Part shown: piece by piece, positions 49,941 through 60,600 of the stretch
Position numbering within the stretch: the first letter of the stretch is position 1
Layout of the letters: every line of letters starts with the position of its first letter
NCBI RefSeq assembly: GCF_032854445.1
Contig: NC_088298.1
Coordinates: 8,173,504-8,237,503, forward strand
Length of the DNA: 64,000 nt
Reading direction: 5' to 3'
Origin: Liolophura sinensis
Lineage: Eukaryota > Mollusca > Polyplacophora > Chitonida > Chitonidae
Translations under genes and position numbers: made by a program
The notes under the pieces: model-generated
What the model saw: the letters and a program-made list of their open reading frames with translations, nothing else
What the model was told of the DNA's origin: nothing
Databases searched by the model: none

Positions 49941-50033
49941 TGGCAGGGTGGGCGAGCCGCGCAATGGCAGCCTAGTTCAATGTAGTCACGTGATTAAGGC
50001 CTACTTTTCAGTGGTGGAGTGCAAGTTTCCCTT
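49941..50033 (-). repeat. Right inverted-repeat end of Mutator-like element
   Basis: Its reverse complement aligns with 38737-38828: AAACTTGCACTCC, GAAAAGT, AGGCCTTAATCACGTGACTA then CATTGA, GGCTGCC, TGCGCGG. About 90 bp, with scattered mismatches and small gaps. No matching target duplication was found. Confidence 0.6.
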
Positions 50034-50067
50034 GATTGCCGGATGAACGATGAACTACTACGACACT

Positions 50068-50384
50068 AGTACTGAGCAGCCTACATCCATGAACGAGCAC
50101 GTCCACGAGGAGAACGGACATCCAGGAGCAGACCGGAACGTGAAACTTGTTCGTTTACCAATAACTGGGGGCTGTAGTAAATAAAATTTAAGTTAATGGT
50201 AGGAGATACACAGTGATATAATCCGTATGTCTCTTATGTGAATACAAGTGTGTAACTTTATCCCACTACTTTGCATTTCACGCCATATGTGTGGTCATGC
50301 GCTCTACACCGTCCTGCTCATGGATGTCCGTTCTGCTGGTGGATGTACTTCCGGTCCCCTCGTGAATGTAGGCTGATGAGTACT
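50068..50384. repeat. Foldback: imperfect ~70-bp inverted repeat around a ~170-bp loop
   Basis: The left arm (50068-50136) contains CAGCCTACATCCATG and AGAACGGACATCCAGGAGCA. The right arm (50309-50384) contains the reverse complements GGATGTCCGTTCTGCT and ATGTAGGCTGATGAGTACT. The right arm is a few bases longer. Confidence 0.75.
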
Positions 50385-50944
50385 GTTGGATGTAGGCCTT
50401 CGAGTAATGTTGACGACTCGGTCATTGCTGCCATGAGCTTTTGTGACACTCCTTCTTTTAGCTGATATTCTGAATTGCTATTGATCAGCACGCCAAGACT
50501 TCGTGATATTAATTCTGTGGTACAAAGTCAACTACTGAATGACAAACTTATTAATGGAAACCGGAACAGTTTCGGTACGTGCATAAGTTATGGTGCGAAC
50601 TTCTCCTGGGGAATTTTCTGGACTAAAAATAGCCTGAATGAGGGGGATATTGATGGATGACACAACATTGTTTAATCCGAGGTTTAGGCAATACTTATGT
50701 TAACTGATTTATTTTCAGGTGGATTGTGTGTCTGAGGACGTGAGAGGATGAAAAAGTATGTATAATTCGATTACAAAAAAAAAAAAAAATTAAGGTCGTA
50801 ATTGTGATACAGTGAAGTGAGGTAAGGGATATATGTTGAAATCTATGGCTAGTGTACCACAGGTACTTCTTTCCATATTGTGCCATTTGTTGACAGGTAA
50901 GCAGAGATTATCATGATAACGCTGTCCTTTTTAAAACTGACTTG
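50385..50944. other. No gene recognised
   Basis: AT-rich sequence; A-run at about 50776. Confidence 0.4.
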
Positions 50945-50954
50945 ACAGAGAAAG

Positions 50955-51214
50955 GGGGACCTCCGCAGCTCAGTTGGATAGCGCACTAGCACAGCGTAAT
51001 GACACAGGAGTCTCTCACCAATGTGAGTTCAAGTATAGCTCATGCTGGCTTCCTCTCCAGCCCTACATGGGAAGATCTGCCAGCAACCTGTGGATAGTCG
51101 TGGGTTTCCCCCGGGCTTTGCCCGGTTTCCACCCAACATGATGCTGGCCGCCGTCCTATAAGTGAAATATTCTTGAGTACGGAGTAAAGCACCAATCATA
51201 TAAATAAATAAATA
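50955..51214 (+). mobile_element. SINE-1, full length
   Basis: Head GGGACCTCCGCAGCTCAGTTGG, box B region GAGTTCAAGTATAGC, tail TTGAGTACGGAGTAAAGCACC and (AATA)n. Target duplication ACAGAGAAAG at 50945-50954 and 51215-51224. Confidence 0.95.
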
Positions 51215-51346
51215 ACAGAGAAAGCCATAATATTAATTGGGGAATGTAACTCTTAATTCAAGCAAAAAGTTGCGACAGTTGCACGGACAAACGGTTCATA
51301 ATGTGTCGGATCAACGGTAAGAAAAATTGACTTCTTCACATCAGCA

Positions 51347-51515
51347 CTTAAAATTTCCCTAGCGTAAATCTGTGTCAAATGAGTGTCCCTCATAATTATC
51401 AACTTAACCTGTTCAGATGTTCGCCGAACCAAAAACGACCCATGACAACCGCACAAATTCACAAAATAAATTGGTTCGGCAAGACTCATTGATTTACGCT
51501 AGGGAAGTTTTAAAG
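51347..51515. mobile_element. Small foldback/MITE with ~25-bp terminal inverted repeats
   Basis: TTAAAATTTCCCTAGCGTAA at the left and TTACGCTAGGGAAGTTTTAA at the right. Internal inverted matches (TTCGCCGAACCAA with TTGGTTCGGC; AATGAGT with ACTCATT) extend the hairpin. TTAA at both ends would fit a TTAA-targeting element, but this is not proved. Confidence 0.65.
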
Positions 51516-52751
51516 AGCGTGTGAACATGTCATAAATGGTCCTTACTGCCCATCTGACACATTTAAAGTCAACCGTAACTCTCGAAACACTTTTTGTTGC
51601 CAGATTTAATAGTTATGCCACTCCACAGCTACCATAAAATAACTCAGTCGCACTACTTCCCCCCCCCCCCCCCCCATTCAGTCATCATGATCTACATGTT
51701 CATGATGTATTACCTCTCCTGACATATGATGCACAAGCCTCCCATCACTGTTAGTTCAAGACCCCTAGTTAGCATTTTATCGAGTGGCGCAGCGCCATGC
51801 CTATCGGGAGGTCTGCCATGCCTCAGTGAAGCCACAATACAGTGCGCCCTGCCTTGAGAAAAACACTTTATTCAAGTTGCTGCCCTTTTCTGCAAAATAA
51901 TGTAGTAAATGCTTTTAGCGGCTTATCGTATCGTAATCATAGAACAACCCATCCAAGTCCAGGACGACTTTTTTCCCGGAAGAGTAACTATAAAGTCAGA
52001 AACGTTTGATAGCCTCATAATTCTTACCTCGAAAGGATGATTCTAAGATTCTAACATTCATCCAGCGCTATAATGGGCAACTGTGGATCAACAAGCTTGC
52101 ATGTACAAGTTACACAACATTTAAACTTGAACGCTAGGCCATTGCCAACAGCATGCCTAGTTTGGGTCGGCTGGAGAGGAAGCGTCAGTCCACCCACAAA
52201 AGACCAGCCGCATAGAACAAGTCTATTCAATCTTTTTTTTCCACGAACTGGATGAACGCAACTGTCAAAGCAACAGCAATGACAACGTGTGGCCTCGTAC
52301 TCATTCATGAGTCAATTTTATAGGATAAGAGAATCATTATACAAAGTTCTCCTCAAGCAGACCAGTCAAAACTATTCAAGAAAATGAATTTATTTTTTTT
52401 TTGTAATTTTGAATAAAAGCCATTTGATTTTACTGGTATGAATTTTACAAGTAACTTAAACGATTGACTTAAGTGACATCAGTCACAGGACATTGTTTTG
52501 TTTCAAATGTCTTTAATACCCAATACTATCAGTCATAATTCCTGAACAAATAACATTCATGTCCATGGTGCTATTTGTATTTGATGTAGTGGAAATCACA
52601 AAAAATGAAAGAAATCAAAAAGATACGTGAAATGAACACAAATAAACAATTTCTTACTGTTTAGGTCTTAAGTTAATATACTGTCTGCTAAGGAGTTCTT
52701 CCGCTTCAAGAAATAAATGTTATGAGATACTTATGGAATATCTGCAAGCAA
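51516..52751. other. No gene recognised
   Basis: C-run at about 51660-51675; otherwise AT-rich sequence with no coding signal. Confidence 0.4.
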
Positions 52752-53034
52752 TTAATGTGCCTGCATCTTGCAGGATGGATTTCCAGCGCTCTATTATCTA
52801 GTGCTGCTTCCCTGAGACACCATGCCGAAGACAAGTAAGCCGCCCTGCCCGAGCCATTATACAGATACGAGTTAACCACTTGTTGCACTATACCCTTCAT
52901 GCTGAATGCCATGTGAGGAGATACAACTTCCTCTTTTAAAGAAGTTGTATCTCCTCTTCCTCGACCCAGGATTGACCCTGGGTCTATGTCTCCCGAAGCG
53001 GACGCTCGACCAACTGTGTTATCGGCGCTGGTCC
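52752..53034 (-). mobile_element. SINE-2, tail-truncated, with enlarged palindrome
   Basis: Body and head of SINE-2 (CCGCCCTGCCCGAGCC; CCCGAAGCGGACGCTCGACC). The family's short palindrome is here a 16-bp perfect stem, 52915-52930 with 52941-52956, around a 10-base loop. Confidence 0.88.
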
Positions 53035-54106
53035 AGTTATAATGAAATAAGGCTTGTAATACACAATTGTGTGCCATACACCAAAATATCATCGTCATGA
53101 TAGTACAAGTTTATGTATAGACAGCAAGACGAACTTGTTGCATTGTTTGGAACCTTTGCATTTCTAATAAAAAGCTGATTTAATATGTTGCGATATATCC
53201 TTGACCTAGTCAAAACCCAAAACAGTACCTAGCAGGTTAATGCGTATCAGTTGCCATGTGGAGACACGTTCATCAAGATGTGGCTCTGTATTTTTATACG
53301 TGAACAACACCACCTGTCTGTCCTGCACATACTATATATACATGTATGTACACCCCGCGAAAGGAGGCAAGTGTTAATTGAATATTACAGTGCATGATCT
53401 GTTAATTTGAGAGTATCATGTAACAAGATCATCTTAAGTTGCATACATGTACAGTCATGTGTATATATATACAGTTTATGTGTATGCTCTGATGGTAGCA
53501 GATTGTCTGTAATGAAGAGATTTTAGTTCACCTGTACAATGTAAGGAGAAGTATTGTGAGAGGGGATCAGATGACGTCAGTGGCAGTAGTTAAGCTTTGG
53601 TTATTGTGTTTGAATATAAATCATTGTACACAGTTAACCAGTCGTCGGAAGCGATTTGCATATCAAAGAGCAAGGATGTTTTCTGTTTTTTACCCGATAG
53701 CTCAACATTTCCATTTCGTGATTTGGATATCAAAGAGCTATATGTATGTGGTAAATTTGTGCACTAACTCCCCACGGTGTCTTACCACTGCACTGGTTTA
53801 CAACTGCATAACATATGAAGTCACCGCTCTGCAGTCCTTAAGCATATGATAAACAGTCATACTTGGGACAGTTTGATGATTATCTTTAATGGCAAGATAT
53901 TAGCACTATTTAATTAGAGATTAATATCTACCTATGACGGTGTCCATCATTCTGTTATATTTTGGGTTAGAGGTCAGTATTTGAATGTATCATATGACCT
54001 GAACATTATGCAGTTTTACGAACAATTCTCTGAGTGCCTTTTTCTTTAAGTCTGTCACCTTAACAACTGTATTTTATGTGTGATATATTTCATGTTAAAA
54101 TTGCAG
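53035..54106. other. Upstream region of the caspase gene; no other gene seen
   Basis: AT-rich. A splice acceptor (AAAATTGCAG) ends it, so an upstream non-coding exon and promoter may lie in or before this stretch. Neither was identified. Confidence 0.4.
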
Positions 54107-54676
54107 GTGATCCATGACTTCAGCCGTTCAACAACAGCAAACATCAGTGACAGTGCCTTATACAAGACTACACACATAACCATGGAAACATTTCAACAGC
54201 ACAGTTTGCCGTTGGCACAACACTGCACCAGAACAAACAATGACAACAGTTCATAGACCTGCAGATTTGTATTTTACCTCGTAAACAATCTCATAAACAG
54301 CCACGATGATGATGGCAGAATTACCGCCGATGAACCAGCTGCAGACGGACGCAGAAATTGTCGTTCTTAACAGCGACTTTGACTACAGGCGAAAGTTGAA
54401 ACAGGTGGATGAAGGACTTGTTAAGCAGGACTTGGAGATGCTGAAGTTCTTGTGTCAGGACATCATCCCTGCTGCCATGCAGGAAGACATTTCTCGCGGA
54501 ATCGACCTGTTCCTGGAACTGGAAGTCAAAGGCAAACTAGGGCCTTGCAACTTGAAATATTTGGCCGAGTGCCTAATGGGTATTCAGAGAGCAGACCTGC
54601 TGCGAAAGCTTGGAATCAATGCTCAAGAATTCTCCTGTGGTCTCCGGGTGACTGGCGAAGAAGTGTCGCCATACAG
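54107..54676 (+). CDS. CASP8: Caspase exon with 5' UTR and DED1
   Basis: The acceptor AAATTGCAG ends at 54106, implying an upstream non-coding exon. The coding part begins at 54306 (ATGATGATGG) and ends at CCATACAG before GTGAGT, phase 2. It encodes the six-helix DED1 with hydrophobic core residues LKFLCQDIIP and LDLFLELE-like helices. Confidence 0.85.
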
Positions 54677-57600
54677 GTGAGTACATTGGTCATGATTCCA
54701 TTTGCTAAAAATTATTTGTTGGAGGCATTAACTCAACCCTGGCAAAAAACACAGTGTCACTGCATGTGTAACTAATTTTATGTGTTATTTTGTTCAGTGA
54801 AAGAGATAAAGGTTTTTTAAAGATATTAACATTTGAGAGGAAAATTTAGATGAGTTCCATATTTGTTCATGTGTTAGTATGTATTTGATTGGTGAGAATA
54901 TTTCACTTGTACTAATTCAAACCCTCAGAGTGTTGTTCCAGTGAACTCGAATCATTAAAGCAGTGGCTTCCCATGATGGTCAAAACTCGACCACTGAGAG
55001 GCATGACAGGTCAAAATGTTCCATGTTTTGAGCTCTTCCAAGTGACGATCTCATTTTCATTTTTGAACGTTTTTAAAACAACTTGGAAGTAGATAACAAA
55101 GAAGCATTGATGTGACTGAAATTGTGATACAAATTCATATGTGTGATAATTTTGCTCTATTAGAGGTCATGTTTTTTATTTTGAGCTGTTGAAAATCAGG
55201 GAATGAGCAAATATTTTGGCTCCTCAATGATTTAACATGCCCAAGTCCAGCCCTCATCTGGTTGACTGCAGCCTCCGGCATGTCAGCGGGTTTGTTATGT
55301 GCCTGGCATGCCAGGTGAAGAGCAGTGGTTTTTCTTGACACACTTACTGTTGATGTTTAACCTATTTGACCTTTAAAACAGAATTTATGCACACAAATAA
55401 TTACGAAAATACTGCTTAAAGGACTCGTGCATTACGTGCATATGTGAGTGAAGATGCAAGCTTTGTAAATCTTTGAGAATTATTACCCTGTACCCCATTG
55501 CTCTCTCATAATGTCTCAAAGTATAGGTTCCAGAGGCGGTTGAATTGAAATGGTTCAAGAATTAGGGCAGTTAGTGTACATCCAACATATAAAAGCTGAC
55601 ATTCTTCATAAACATCTCTAGTGAAGAACTCTTGAGTACAGCATTTAACACCCATCAAATAAATAAATAAATACATGTCAATAAATACTTCATTTCACCT
55701 GAAGTTTAACATTTTATTTTTTTGATACATTTTGCTGAATGTGATCAATTCACTAGCCTTGTAGGACCACTTAACAGGTTTTTTTGTCAAGTTCAGGTGA
55801 TTTCTAAACATGAAATCCCAATTGGCATCAAAACTATCCTCATTAGGCCTTAACATTTTTCTGAATAGTTCATTTTTGCAGGTCAATCTTGAGGTCAGTC
55901 ACTGAATAATGGGGACTGGGCTTGGCAGCAGGATGTTGACTATCTCAGTCTTGGTTTCTAATAATACTTTGTAAGCATTCATATTCATTATCTAAAGTAT
56001 GCACACCAGGTGTGATTCTGACTAACACCTTAAACAGTGGGGACCTGTCAAACACCCTGTAGACGCTGGGCTGCGATCATCAGGATCGTATTTTGACGTA
56101 GCAATAACTCAAGGTCCTGCTCCACACTAGCACACTCCACACTCACAGGGTTTAAAAATATGCTACCTCCTCATTAAAGTAAGCCACTTGGTTTTCTCCC
56201 TGCAGAAAACTGCTGCTGGTGATTGCCGATGAGTTGACGAAGAAAGACGTGTCCACGATGGTGTACATGGCAGCTCCTCGGCTCAACTTGTCCAAGATCA
56301 AAGCCAACAGAATGAAAGATCCTTTCCAACTTTTCTTGGCTCTGGAACATGCAGGGCTGCTTAGTCCTCAGGATGTAAGTGTATTGATCAATTTGGTCAA
56401 TCACACGGGAAGGGACGACCTCTTGGAGAAAGTCACTCGTTATCAAGGTACGTGCATGTTCATCCTGAGACGGTGGGTTTGTTTGCATGAAGTTGGGTTC
56501 CAGCGCTTCACAAAAAGTGTGTAATTTTATCACTCTTCATAGAATAATCCTTAAATAAACATCTTGAGAAGATGCGAAAAGGTTGAAGATTTACAGCAGG
56601 CCGGTATTGAATCTTATCTTTTATTCTACCTTTTGAAAAAGGTAGAGATTTTAAAGAAACTGACATTGGGAGACGGATTGTAAGAAATGAAATTTTATTT
56701 GAAAGCCTAATAAGAAGATTAGAATACTACAGGGCCCGTTTTTTTGACTGTCATGCAGTTGAGTTACACCTAGTAAACATACTTTTAATGAAGTCGGAAG
56801 GAGAGGAGGTTACTGGCCTGTCCTACAGAGCACACAGAACACCCCTTTGGCTGTCTTTGGCTGTTAGACCCAGAGATAGGCTGCATCATAGCGTAGAGCG
56901 ACAAAAGTTACAGATGTACATGTATGTGTATGACAGGAAGGCAAACCAAGCAGTTTGCATATTTTGATTTATTCCTTAGTATACAGACCAAATCTCAATT
57001 TCATCCTTTAAGATTTCTGTTCATGGGATCAAAATCAAAATAAGAGTCAAAAATGCTTGTTCTGGACATTTCAAAATGATGTTCTACTTTGTTTTACGTC
57101 AAAAGGTGATCAGATGGTCCTCAATCTTCTTGTAAGACAGCGCGAAAACGTTTCTTCCAGGAACTGATTGAGTCCCGAATCTCCTTAAGAGTAATTTTTT
57201 TCCAGCAGTCCTTGATGCGTGTCACACAGGTGCAGCGCGCGCTCTACTCATGACACTTGACAGGTGATGCAATGTGGGTCACCGGAACGTGCATTTTTGA
57301 GGCTATGTGTTCACTTTAACCCTGTGTACAGACTACTCAAGCCTTGAAATGAAAATTTGTCAGTATTTTAACAAAATCGTGCCATTTGAATGTAAAGTTT
57401 GAAAGGGCTTGAACAAAGGATAATTCAGCAATGCAGCATCAAAGTAGGGCCTATTTTTTTATGCCCGCCCAATGTATGAGAAAAAATTCTTGTGTATGGT
57501 GTTGAACAAGAACCAAATAAATGCATAAGTAAACTGAAGATAACATATTTTTTGTTGTCTGTGAAAATAAAGCAAGATTTTACTTTTTTATGAAAGATTA

Positions 57601-60600
57601 GATCATCATCTCCATGTGTTTTCAGGGTCACTTACAGGAGGGTGTGGAGAAGATGAGAAAGGGAAGGCTGCTTTGAAACCCCAGTTGTCCAGTGGAGACC
57701 CCACTTTCCCACCCCCTGGAGGGTTCCAAAATCAGATGTCTATCACGCCTGTGTGTCCTGCTGACCCTGAACCCATGTCAGTCAATATTAACCCTTCGTT
57801 GAACCCCCAAGGTAAACATGGTATCATAGACAGTTCCCATGCTACTATGACCAGTCAAAGAATTGCTACACACTTTACATGTACATGTACCTATGTCACC
57901 ACAGTACCTGGTTAGTTTATAATAAAGTCATTATAAACATGTAACATTGAATGTAATTCTACCAAGTGCTTTAAAGTGATTATACAAAGACTATTGTGTA
58001 TAGATAAAGAGGATTAACTCAGACTGTCTCTACTGTCCTTGTTCAGACTCTCAGTAACTTGTATTCATCTTAACAACCAGATGGTTACCCCTGGTTAAGT
58101 AAGCTTTGTATTGCTAGAGATTACATATAAACAGTGCCCTCTGCTAGAGGGACAAGTTAGGACTGGGCAGGAGAGTGGACTAGGGAGGACCTCTGAGCCC
58201 TGGTCACTCTCCATGTTACAGCTATAATAAATGAACCGTTGTTGACTACATGGGGCTTGGAGTGTTTCTGTGACTGGTCACATTACTGTATTTCATGTGA
58301 AGTTTGGTGCACTTTCAGAAGCACTTAGAGAGGCCTTAAAATGATACTTTTGAGGCCAAAACATATTTTTTCTGTGTTTTTTTTTTTCTGGTAAAAAATC
58401 AAACTTCACAAATTAACTTTTATGTGACCCTGTAAGGAGCACTGATAAATCAATCAGATTCATTTGCAGCAAAATCTGTCACAAGGAAAGCTAAATATTA
58501 GGTGAAGTACAGTAACTTCCTCTCCGGCCGTACGTGGGAAGGTCTGCCAGCAGCTTGCGGATGGTCGTGGGTTTTCCTTGGGCTCTGCCCGGTTTTCTCC
58601 TGCCGTAATGCTGGCTGCTGTCATATAAGTGAAATATTCTTGAATACGGCGTACAACACCAATCAAATAAATAAATAAAGTACAGTAACTTAAGCCCATT
58701 AGATCTGAGCTGACCAAATCCCTTTCATTTTTAAGTTAAAATTTAAAATATTTTCTTTTATAGCAGATTATACTGATTGGTACATTTGTCCATTCCTCAT
58801 GTTTATTATGTATTTCCAAATTTAATGTTAGAGTCTGAAAATATTAAAGAATTTAAAGTTCAATTTTTACAAGGCTAGCTCTGTGCAGTTGTCGTCTGTA
58901 TCACTGATACTGAAGTCAGATCTAGGCAGCGTTCCCTTGACTCACAAACTAGATCTAGTTTTATCTGCAGCTGTTAATCAGGATGTTTGTTGGTAAAGTT
59001 CGGCTGTTCACTCTGAATTCTCAAGTTTCTTCACCCCTAACCCTGACTGCCACCATTTATATGTGCACGTAAGTGATAAATTCTTAAGCACGGTGTTAAA
59101 CATCAATGAAATAAATTAATAAATACCTAATTTTTATTGATTTCTTTCATGCTAGGTATTTCATTGAGGTACACGTCAAATTTGAACTACGGACCAGAGA
59201 GCGAGATATTACCTAATATAGCAGTATCCTCAGGTGAGTCTGACTCTTAGGGATTCTGTCCAAGGCAAAGAAAATATTAAAATTAAGTATATATCAGATG
59301 AAGAATCACTAAAATCTGTTCAGAAAAAATAGTTTGACTTGTTTTTTTTTTTTTTAATGTATTCAACCAAGTAAAATGGTTTAAAAACATGAGATTCTAC
59401 AGTTGTCCATAGGGAACCTTAGGATATCAGTGACGTCACATCCATGTTTATTTCTTGAAATAGTTTGTTTCAAGGTCCAGTTGGTGACTGAATTGATTAA
59501 TCTCTCCAGCAGTCTGTGTGTGTCAAGTGGCCAAAACATGATGTGAAGTCACTGGTCCCAATAATGTTAGAAAAGGCTGCTGAAAGAATTTAAAAATTTT
59601 TTTATTACTATGTTTAAAAAATTTAAAAAAAAATAAATCCAACTTATTATGGACGGTATTTAATGGTCTCTCATCTGACACATACTTCACCTTTATTAGC
59701 ATTTTCTTTGCCAGTAATAGACTTCCTAAGTATTACCTCCCTTGTTTCACAAGGGCAGCTATGATGTATTAAATGCAAGACTAGTTTTTCAGAAGTGAAC
59801 CTACTAGAGGTGGGACCTACATGTACATGTATTTCATTTTAGAATTTTTAAATGTCCGTAAAGGCTTAAAAATATATATAATGTTTATCATGAGCTTTCA
59901 AAACAGTTTACACAATTAAAATCTGTCCTTGAGGTATGAACAGAACCGCATGTACATGGTGCTCGGTCTTTGATACTTGCCGTTAGGCCAATTTCAAATG
60001 TCCTACCGAAACAATGAGCCATTTACAATTTAGAGTGGCCTCAAGGGAGGTAATTCTGTACGGCCCTTTTTTGGCTGTCTCAATAAGAAGAGGGGTACTT
60101 GTATGTTGCAATTCTGTTATCTGTGTGTTCCATGCTCTGGTTTTCTGTATTTTCCTCATATCTTGGAATCTATTACATTAGAAGAGATGAATATGTGAAA
60201 TGCATGTGGATGATGCATATTTTTTGTTTATCGTATTCATTTTTGTCCGTCGGTTTCTGCCATGTCTGTGGGTCACCATCTTCTGAAATTTGCTCGAAAA
60301 TTTAACCAGTGAGATGTCACGTTTTTCAGTGAAGGAAATTCTGACATTTGACCTTCATATAAATAATAATTTAAGATACTTAATCTGAATGTACTCTTCA
60401 CTAAAATGGTTCTTTGAAAGTATTACAGATGTATGCAACAACGACTTGAGGAAAAAATTTGGAGATATATTTATGACAGTGTTGTGTTGAATCCTTATTA
60501 AAACTGGTTTTATTTTGTCTTTATTTTGTATTTTCAGAGGAGGCACGTATTCATGCCGTCAGAAATGATCTGCCTTTTCGTAAGTTAATTTCCTTTCGTT

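Larger units (their letters stand above)
57812..59155. other. Caspase intron 3
   Basis: Contains one copy of an intronic repeat (58266-58505), a SINE-1 (58519-58677) and a worn SINE-1 tail (about 59045-59127). Confidence 0.7.
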
